Positions 1-5,058 of a stretch of DNA of 6,195 bases are shown in pieces (the stretch's first letter is position 1; the number at the start of each line of letters is the position of its first letter). Position numbers and translations under genes: made by a program. The stretch spans positions 1-6,195 of the forward strand of contig JAFQWT010000174.1 of assembly GCA_017407375.1 (NCBI GenBank), read 5' to 3'. Under the pieces are notes generated by a model. It searched no databases, had not been told where the DNA came from, and was given only the letters and a program-made list of their open reading frames with translations. This DNA comes from Clostridia bacterium. Its GTDB lineage: Bacteria; Bacillota; Clostridia; Oscillospirales; CAG-272.

Positions 1-630
1 GGCGGAGAAACGGCCGAGCATCCCGGCCTTATGCCGCCGGAGGACTACGACCTTGCGGGCTTTGCCGTCGGCATCGTCGATAAAAAGAAGATCATCGACA
101 ACCGCCGCATGGCGGTGGGGGACGTGGTCATCGCCCTGCCCTCCACGGGCATCCACTCCAACGGCTTTTCGCTCTGCCGTAAGGTCTTTGATATTGACAA
201 TAACCCCCCCTCGCTCTACGAGCCGCGCGCGGAGCTTTCGGGCAAGTCGGTCGCCGAGACCCTCCTTACCCCCACGCGCATTTACGTAAAGCCCGTCCTC
301 GCGCTCCTTTCGCAGGTGGAGGTCAAGGGCATCTCGCACATCACGGGCGGCGGCTTTTACGAGAACATCCCGCGCTCGGTGCCGGACGGCCTTTCGGCCC
401 GCATCCAAAGGAGCGCCGTGCGCGTGCTGCCGATCTTTGACCTTCTCGCCAAGACGGGGAACATCTCGGAGCGCGATATGTTCAATACCTACAACATGGG
501 TGTCGGCATGAGCATTGTGGTCTCGGCCGCCGATGCCGACCGCGCGCTGGAAATTCTCCGCGCCGCGGGTGAGGACGCCTACGTCATCGGTGACATCGTC
601 GAGGGCGAGGAGAAGATCACGATATGCTGA
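1..630 (+). CDS. purM: Phosphoribosylformylglycinamidine cyclo-ligase (AIR synthetase), 5'-truncated by window edge
   Basis: PurM closes the imidazole ring, converting FGAM and ATP to AIR (step 5 of IMP synthesis, cytosolic). The reading frame is open from base 1 and gives 209 residues up to TGA at 628-630; the family is usually about 340-350 residues, so roughly the first 40% lies upstream. Visible family motifs, numbered from the first residue in the window, are GGETAEHPG (1-9), the STGIHSNGFSL segment (about 48-58), HITGGGFYENIPR (113-125) and the MFNTYNMGVGM glycine-rich motif (160-170), followed by the GDIVEGEE ending. An ATG at base 31 is internal: the residues before it are conserved PurM sequence, so it is not a start. 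The 3' end overlaps the next gene by 7 bp. A run of seven C at 204-210 leaves the frame intact. Identification is near certain; only the N-terminal part is unseen. Confidence 0.97.
   Translation, partial: GGETAEHPGLMPPEDYDLAGFAVGIVDKKKIIDNRRMAVGDVVIALPSTGIHSNGFSLCRKVFDIDNNPPSLYEPRAELSGKSVAETLLTPTRIYVKPVLALLSQVEVKGISHITGGGFYENIPRSVPDGLSARIQRSAVRVLPIFDLLAKTGNISERDMFNTYNMGVGMSIVVSAADADRALEILRAAGEDAYVIGDIVEGEEKITIC
607..626 (+). promoter_or_regulatory. Ribosome binding site and start of the FNT gene inside the purM 3' end
   Basis: A GAGGAGA element at 607-613 lies inside the last codons of purM, 10 bases before ATG 624-626. The start codon precedes the purM stop (628-630), giving a 7-bp overlap in a different frame. 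This arrangement supports 624 as the start and suggests that translation of the transporter is coupled to purM translation. The next in-frame ATG (664) would cut into the first membrane helix and is less likely. Confidence 0.6.
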
Positions 631-1235
631 GACAGCTCTTTGCCGCCATTTCGGCAGGCATCATGATCGCCATCGGCGGGTGCGTGTACCTCGCCGCCGA
701 GAGCCGCGTGGTGGGCGCCGTCTTTTTCTCGGTCGCGCTCATCTCGATCTGCTATAAGGGCTACGGCCTCTTTACGGGGCGCGTCGGGTATTTCCCCGAC
801 AACTGCTCGAAAAAGGAGCTTTGCGGCCTTTTGATGACGCTGCTTGGCAACTTCCTTGCCACAGCGCTTGTCGGTACTCTCGTGTGCTATGCGCTCCCCG
901 CCCTTCCCGCGGTCGCCTTTGCCTCGGTCGCGGCGAAGCTGGCCACCCCGTGGTATGCCACGCTCGTCCGCGCGGTGCTTTGCGGCGTCCTGATGTACCT
1001 TGCGGTGTCGATCTACCGCGAGAAGAACACCCCCCTTGGCATCCTTTTCTGCGTGCCGACCTTTATCCTTGCGGGCTTTGAGCACTCGATCGCCGATATG
1101 TTTTACATAGCCGCGGCAGGGGAGTATTCCTTCGCGGCGCTCGGCTTCCTTCTTCTCGTTATCGCGGGCAACGCCGTTGGCGGGATGCTCCTGCCCCTCC
1201 TTGCCCGCGTGGGGAAAACGGAGGATAAGAAATGA
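624..1235 (+). CDS. Formate/nitrite transporter (FNT) family membrane protein, compact
   Basis: This 203-residue protein has six hydrophobic segments (roughly 5-24, 29-45, 65-90, 112-130, 137-163, 171-195), as in the pentameric FNT anion channels FocA, NirC and the hydrosulfide channel. Aligned by eye with remembered E. coli FocA, it keeps the LFTG motif of the omega loop (Thr51, matching FocA Thr91), the constriction phenylalanines (Phe35 and Phe147, matching Phe75 and Phe202), Lys105 (Lys156), the hallmark GFEHSIADMF with central His154 (His209), and the GNAVGG motif of the last helix (Asn183). The usual Asn of the RxxxCN motif (FocA Asn172) is Gly121 here. The protein is shorter than FocA (about 285 residues): the N-terminal helix and the loops after helices 1, 3 and 5 are trimmed. 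It overlaps purM by 7 bp and purN by 4 bp, which places it firmly in the purine operon. The substrate is inferred to be formate, to feed 10-formyl-THF for PurN and AICARFT; nitrite, hydrosulfide or another small anion cannot be excluded. Confidence 0.85.
   Translation: MLRQLFAAISAGIMIAIGGCVYLAAESRVVGAVFFSVALISICYKGYGLFTGRVGYFPDNCSKKELCGLLMTLLGNFLATALVGTLVCYALPALPAVAFASVAAKLATPWYATLVRAVLCGVLMYLAVSIYREKNTPLGILFCVPTFILAGFEHSIADMFYIAAAGEYSFAALGFLLLVIAGNAVGGMLLPLLARVGKTEDKK
1220..1235 (+). promoter_or_regulatory. Ribosome binding site and ATGA stop-start overlap for purN
   Basis: A strong GGAGG at 1220-1224, seven bases before ATG 1232-1234, lies in the last codons of the FNT gene. The ATGA at 1232-1235 combines the purN start with the TGA stop of the transporter. 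This is a classic translational-coupling junction, and it decides the purN start. Confidence 0.8.
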
Positions 1236-1837
1236 AAAAAGCGAGAATTGCCGTCCTCGTTTCGGGGGGCGGCACCAACCTGCAGGCGCTCATCGATGCC
1301 GAGAGGGCAGGCGCCCTCCCGAGCGGGGAGCTTGCGCTTGTCGTCTCGTCGAAGGCGGGCGTTTTTGCCCTTGAGCGTGCCGCCGCCGCGGGCATTCCCG
1401 CGGTGGTCATCAGCCGCCGCGACCTCGGCAGCCCCGAGGCGTTTGAGGACGCCCTGCTTTCGGCGCTCCGTGAGGCGGGGATCGACCTTGTCGTCCTTGC
1501 GGGCTTCCTTTCGATCCTCGGGCCGCGCGTCATCGCCGCGTACCCCGACCGCATCCTGAACGTCCACCCCTCGCTCATTCCGTCCTTCTGCGGTGCGGGC
1601 TTTTACGGCCTGCGCGTGCATGAGGCGGCGCTCTCGTACGGCGTTAAGGTGACGGGCGCCACCGTGCATCTTGTGAACGAGATCCCCGACGGCGGCCGCA
1701 TCCTTCTGCAAAGGGCGGTCGAGATCCTTGACGGCGACACGCCCGAGACCCTCCAGCGCCGCGTGATGGAAGAGGCCGAGTGGAAGCTGCTTCCCGCCGC
1801 CACCGAGATGGTGGCAAGGGCGCTCATCAACGATTAA
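1232..1837 (+). CDS. purN: Phosphoribosylglycinamide formyltransferase (GAR transformylase), 10-formyl-THF dependent
   Basis: PurN transfers the formyl group of 10-formyltetrahydrofolate to GAR, giving FGAR (step 3). The 201-residue protein matches the usual 190-215 residues of the family. It begins with the phosphate-binding loop VLVSGGGTNLQAL (8-20) and has the LAGFLSIL folate-pocket strand (89-96) and the ILNVHPSLIP motif (108-117). The catalytic triad is Asn110, His112 and Asp153 (in IPDGG), matching E. coli Asn106, His108 and Asp144. The FCGAGFYGLRVHEAAL segment (119-134) is the form common in Clostridia. The start at 1232 is fixed by GGAGG seven bases upstream and by the ATGA overlap with the transporter gene. 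It depends on folate, unlike the formate- and ATP-dependent PurT, so any imported formate would first have to be loaded onto tetrahydrofolate. Confidence 0.97.
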   Translation: MKKARIAVLVSGGGTNLQALIDAERAGALPSGELALVVSSKAGVFALERAAAAGIPAVVISRRDLGSPEAFEDALLSALREAGIDLVVLAGFLSILGPRVIAAYPDRILNVHPSLIPSFCGAGFYGLRVHEAALSYGVKVTGATVHLVNEIPDGGRILLQRAVEILDGDTPETLQRRVMEEAEWKLLPAATEMVARALIND

Positions 1838-1855
1838 TTTATTTGGGAGAGAGAT

Positions 1856-2578
1856 ATGAACATTTACAGCGTAAACGACATTGCCGAGCTCATCCGTGAC
1901 AACCCCTACGTTGGCCGCGGCATCGTCCTTGGCAAAAGCGCGGACGGCAAGTGTGCCGTCGCCGCTTACTTCATCATGGGCCGCTCGAAGAACAGCCGCA
2001 ACCGCGTGTTCACAAAGCGGGAGGGCGCCCTCTTTACCGAGCCCTACGATCCCTCGCTCGTCGAGGACCCCTCGCTCATCATTTATGCCGCCGTGCGTGA
2101 GCACGAGGGGCGCCTCATCGTGACGAACGGCGACCAGACCGACACGGTCTACGAGGGGCTTGGGGCGGGGAAGTCCTTTGCGGAGGCGCTCCGCGCGCGT
2201 GAGTTTGAGCCCGATGCCCCCAACTTTACCCCCCGCATCAGCGGTATGATCACCTTTGGTAAAGAAGACTTTACCTACGATATGAGCATCCTGAAGAGCG
2301 CCGATGCCGAGGGCAGTGCCTGCGCGCGCTACACCTTTGAGTATCCCGCGCTTGCGGGGCTTGGCCACTTCCTCCACACGTACGTGACGGACGGCGACCC
2401 GATCCCCACCTTCCAGGGTGAGCCCGAGCGCGTGGCCATCGGCAACGATATCGACGCCTTTACCTCGGCCCTTTGGGAGGCCCTCAACGAGGACAACAAG
2501 ATCTCTCTCTACGTGCGCTACACCTCGCTTGCCGACGGCACGACCTGTGTGCGCCTTATCAACAAAAACGAAAAGTGA
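1856..2578 (+). CDS. purO: IMP cyclohydrolase, PurO-type (archaeal-like, NTN-hydrolase fold family)
   Basis: This 240-residue protein is assigned to the PurO-like IMP cyclohydrolase family (known structurally from archaea with an N-terminal-nucleophile-hydrolase fold), which closes FAICAR to IMP in step 10. Supporting motifs are NPYVGRGIVLGKS (16-28), the GRSKNSRNR basic motif (42-50; archaeal PurO has a similar SRSFPNR), VTNGDQTDTVY (89-99), TPRISG (125-130) and GLGHFLHTY (168-176). Archaeal PurO is about 200 residues; this one has a short N-terminal extension before the GR motif and is longer overall. It is unrelated to the N-terminal cyclohydrolase domain of bifunctional PurH. The start at 1856 follows GGGAG at 1845-1849 with a six-base spacer, 18 bp after purN. 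The gene directly downstream encodes the formyltransferase half missing from this protein, and together they replace PurH. The assignment rests on motif recall and strong context. Confidence 0.87.
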   Translation: MNIYSVNDIAELIRDNPYVGRGIVLGKSADGKCAVAAYFIMGRSKNSRNRVFTKREGALFTEPYDPSLVEDPSLIIYAAVREHEGRLIVTNGDQTDTVYEGLGAGKSFAEALRAREFEPDAPNFTPRISGMITFGKEDFTYDMSILKSADAEGSACARYTFEYPALAGLGHFLHTYVTDGDPIPTFQGEPERVAIGNDIDAFTSALWEALNEDNKISLYVRYTSLADGTTCVRLINKNEK

Positions 2579-2591
2579 GGAACGTGACATG
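2575..2591 (+). promoter_or_regulatory. Ribosome binding site that fixes the AICAR formyltransferase start
   Basis: The sequence GTGAGGA at 2575-2581 overlaps the TGA stop of the cyclohydrolase gene and sits seven bases before ATG 2589-2591. The formyltransferase frame is open further upstream (to an ATG at 2418), but that part is out-of-frame cyclohydrolase sequence rich in Ser, Thr, Arg and Pro. The family's N-terminal motif LKYGNNPNQ begins right after 2589, so 2589 is the real start. Confidence 0.75.
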
Positions 2592-3773
2592 AAGGAATTT
2601 GAGCTGAAGTACGGTAACAACCCCAACCAAAAGCCCGCCAAGATCTATATGCAGGGCGGCGGTGAGCTGCCCCTTGAGATCCTCTCGGGTCGCCCCGGCT
2701 ACATCAATTTTCTCGATGCGCTCAACGCCTGGCAGCTGGTCAAGGAGCTGAAGGAGGCGCTCGGCCTTCCCGCCGTCACGTCCTTCAAGCACGTCAGCCC
2801 CACCTCGGCGGCGGTCGGCATTCCGCTGTCCGCCACCTTAAAGCGCGCCTGCTTTGTTGACGACATCGAGGACCTCGATGCCTCGCCCCTTGCCTGCGCG
2901 TACGCCCGCGCCCGCGGCACCGACCGTATGTGCTCGTTCGGTGACTGGGTCGCCCTCTCCGACGTTTGTGACGTCACCACCGCGCGCCTCATCAAGCGTG
3001 AGGTCTCGGACGGCATCATTGCCCCCGGCTATGAGCCCGAGGCGCTGGAGATCCTCCGCTCAAAGCGCAACGGCAACTACAACATCGTGGCCATCGACCC
3101 CGATTACGTCCCCGCCGAGATCGAGGAGAAGCAGGTCTTTGGCATCACCTTCCGCCAGGGGCGCAACAACTTCAAGATCGACCGTGAGCTGCTCACGAAC
3201 ATCGTCACCGAGAACAAGGACCTGCCCGAGAGCGCGATCCGCGACCTCATCGTGGCGCTCATCACGCTGAAGTACACCCAGTCGAACTCGGTCTGCTACG
3301 CCGTGGACGGTCAGGCCATCGGCGTTGGCGCCGGCCAGCAGTCGCGCGTCCACTGCACGCGCCTTGCGGGCGGTAAGGCCGACACCTGGTTCCTCCGTCA
3401 GCACGAGAAGGTGCTGTCCCTGCCCTTCCTTCCCACGCTCGGCCGCCCCGACCGCGATAACGTCATCGACGGCTACATCAACCAGAACGAGGAGGACGTG
3501 TGTGCCGAGGGCAATTGGCAGAAGTACTTCACCACCCGCCCCGCCCCCTTCACGAAGGAGGAGCAGCGCGCCTACCTTGACACCCTGGACGGCGTGGCAC
3601 TCGGCTCGGATGCCTTCTTCCCGTTCAGCGATAACATCGAGCGCGCCAAAAAGAGCGGCGTGCGCTACATCGCCGAGCCCGGCGGCTCGATCCGTGACGA
3701 CCTTGTCATTGCCTCCTGCAACGGCTACGGCATGACCATGGCCTTTACGGGCATGCGCCTCTTCCACCATTAA
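2589..3773 (+). CDS. purH: Stand-alone AICAR formyltransferase (equivalent to PurH C-terminal domain)
   Basis: The enzyme transfers formyl from 10-formyl-THF to AICAR, giving FAICAR (step 9). It has 394 residues, the size of the formyltransferase domain alone; bifunctional PurH is about 510-590. It opens with the LKYGNNPNQ motif (6-14), has SFKHVSP (65-71) with the catalytic Lys67-His68 pair (human ATIC Lys266-His267), YARARGTDRMCSFGD (105-119), EVSDGIIAPGYE (138-149), YTQSNSVCY (229-237, Asn233), GAGQQSRVHCTRLAG (247-261), SDAFFPF (340-346), and ends in RLFHH, as human ATIC does. No cyclohydrolase domain is attached: the DNA upstream codes for PurO in another frame. The start follows the cyclohydrolase stop by 10 bp. 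Many blocks are nearly identical to vertebrate ATIC, more so than to remembered E. coli PurH. The symbol purH is used loosely because only half of that protein is present. Confidence 0.95.
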   Translation: MKEFELKYGNNPNQKPAKIYMQGGGELPLEILSGRPGYINFLDALNAWQLVKELKEALGLPAVTSFKHVSPTSAAVGIPLSATLKRACFVDDIEDLDASPLACAYARARGTDRMCSFGDWVALSDVCDVTTARLIKREVSDGIIAPGYEPEALEILRSKRNGNYNIVAIDPDYVPAEIEEKQVFGITFRQGRNNFKIDRELLTNIVTENKDLPESAIRDLIVALITLKYTQSNSVCYAVDGQAIGVGAGQQSRVHCTRLAGGKADTWFLRQHEKVLSLPFLPTLGRPDRDNVIDGYINQNEEDVCAEGNWQKYFTTRPAPFTKEEQRAYLDTLDGVALGSDAFFPFSDNIERAKKSGVRYIAEPGGSIRDDLVIASCNGYGMTMAFTGMRLFHH

Positions 3774-3783
3774 GAGGTGCCGT

Positions 3784-5052
3784 ATGAAGCTGATGGTTGT
3801 CGGTGGTGGCGGGCGTGAGCACGCCATCATCAAAAAGCTGAAGGAAAACCCCGCCGTCGAGGTGATCTACGCGCTCCCCGGCAACGGCGGCATCGCCCGT
3901 GATGCCGTGTGCGTGGACATCGGTGCCAAGGACATCCCCGCGATCGTTGCGTTTGCGGTGGAGAAGGGCATCGATTACGCCGTGGTCGCCCCCGACGATC
4001 CCCTGGTGCTGGGCGCCGTGGACGCCCTCGCCGAGCGCGGCATTCCCGCCTTTGGCCCTCGCAAAAATGCGGCGATCCTCGAGGGGAGCAAGGTCTTTTA
4101 CAAGAACCTGATGAAAAAGCACGGCATTCCCACCGCCTCCTACGAGGTGTTTGAGGATGCCGAGGCGGCCCTTTCCTATCTTGACACCGCGCCCCTGCCC
4201 ACCGTCATCAAGGCGGACGGGCTGGCCCTTGGGAAGGGCGTCATCATTGCCGAAACGAGAGAGGCGGCCCGCGCCGCCGTCCGTGAGATGATGGAGGAGC
4301 ACGTCTTTGGTAAGAGCGGTGACCGCATCGTTATCGAGGAATTCCTCACAGGGCCCGAGGTCTCGGTGCTGGCGTTTACCGACGGCAAGACCCTTGTGCC
4401 CATGGTCTCCTCCATGGACCACAAGCGCGCCGGTGACGGCGACACCGGCCTGAACACCGGTGGCATGGGCACCGTCGCCCCGAACCCCTACTACACACGG
4501 GAGGTGGCCGCCGAGTGCATGGAGACCATCTTCCTCCCCACGGTCCGCGCCATGGCGGCCGAGGGGCGCCCCTTCACGGGCTGCCTCTACTTTGGCCTCA
4601 TGCTCACGCCCAAGGGTCCCCGCGTCATTGAGTACAACTGCCGCTTTGGCGACCCCGAAACGCAGGTCGTCCTGCCGCTGCTCGAAAGCGACCTTCTCAC
4701 CGTGATGATGGCCACGACAAACGGCACCCTGGACAAGACCCCCGTCACCTTCTCGGAGGGCGCCGCCGCCTGCGTCATCATGGCCTCGGGCGGGTACCCC
4801 TCGGCCTACGCCAAGGGCTATCCCATTGAGATCCCTGACGACCTTCACGATCACGTGGTCGTGGCGGGCGCTGTCGACCGTGACGGCACCCTTGTGACCA
4901 GTGGTGGCCGTGTGCTTGGCGTCCTCGCCACGGCCCCCACCCTCCGTGAGGCCCTTGCCACGGCTTACGCCCGTACCGAGCGCATCACCTTCCGCGATGC
5001 CTTCTACCGCCACGATATTGGAAAACGCGCCCTTGCGGCCGTCAAGGAGTAA
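3784..5052 (+). CDS. purD: Phosphoribosylamine-glycine ligase (GAR synthetase)
   Basis: PurD joins phosphoribosylamine and glycine using ATP to give GAR (step 2). At 422 residues it is full length (family about 420-430). It is an ATP-grasp enzyme: an N-terminal Rossmann-like domain with VVGGGGREHAI (5-15) and LPGNGG (31-36), then APDDPLVLGAVD (69-80), the EGSKVFYKNLMKKHGIPT segment (100-117), the nucleotide-binding KADGLALGKGV (143-153), the glycine-rich loop DHKRAGDGDTGLNTGGMG (212-229), and the metal-binding IEYNCRFGDPETQ (282-294, with Glu283 and Asn285), then a C-terminal domain ending at 422. The APDD form replaces the more common GPE(A/X)P and is one I associate with clostridial PurD. 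The start at 3784 follows GAGGTG at 3774-3779 with a four-base spacer, 10 bp after the preceding stop. PurD supplies the substrate of PurN encoded upstream. Confidence 0.97.
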   Translation: MKLMVVGGGGREHAIIKKLKENPAVEVIYALPGNGGIARDAVCVDIGAKDIPAIVAFAVEKGIDYAVVAPDDPLVLGAVDALAERGIPAFGPRKNAAILEGSKVFYKNLMKKHGIPTASYEVFEDAEAALSYLDTAPLPTVIKADGLALGKGVIIAETREAARAAVREMMEEHVFGKSGDRIVIEEFLTGPEVSVLAFTDGKTLVPMVSSMDHKRAGDGDTGLNTGGMGTVAPNPYYTREVAAECMETIFLPTVRAMAAEGRPFTGCLYFGLMLTPKGPRVIEYNCRFGDPETQVVLPLLESDLLTVMMATTNGTLDKTPVTFSEGAAACVIMASGGYPSAYAKGYPIEIPDDLHDHVVVAGAVDRDGTLVTSGGRVLGVLATAPTLREALATAYARTERITFRDAFYRHDIGKRALAAVKE

Positions 5053-5058
5053 AGTATG
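5044..5058 (+). promoter_or_regulatory. Ribosome binding site and start of purL within the purD 3' end
   Basis: AAGGAGT at 5044-5050 overlaps the last purD codons and stop (5050-5052) and is five bases before ATG 5056-5058. Only 3 bp separate the two genes. The encoded N-terminus begins with VYRIFVEKR, as expected for this PurL type, so the start is well supported. Confidence 0.75.

Noticed and set aside
204..210. Run of seven C in purM as a possible frameshift or phase-variation site
   Set aside because: The purM frame is intact through it and such short C runs are expected in GC-rich DNA. There is no alternative product to support regulated slippage.
579..1085. Open frame of 168 codons on the - strand opposite the transporter
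   Set aside because: It is charged, low in complexity and without family resemblance. The + strand frame has clear membrane helices and FNT motifs.
1838..1855. Possible regulatory element in the largest intergenic gap
   Set aside because: At 18 bp it holds only an AT-rich stretch and the ribosome binding site of the cyclohydrolase gene. No hairpin, promoter or operator could be seen.
2418..2588. N-terminal extension of 57 codons on the AICAR formyltransferase
   Set aside because: The extension is the cyclohydrolase gene read out of frame, with shadow-type Ser/Thr/Arg/Pro composition. The ribosome binding site at 2575-2581 and the family motif right after 2589 support the shorter protein.
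1103..2641. Long open frame of 512 codons on the - strand
   Set aside because: It lies opposite purN and the PurO-type gene, is low in recognisable motifs and rich in Arg, Gly, Ala, Asp and His, as expected for the antisense shadow of GC-rich coding DNA. No ribosome binding site or family resemblance was seen.
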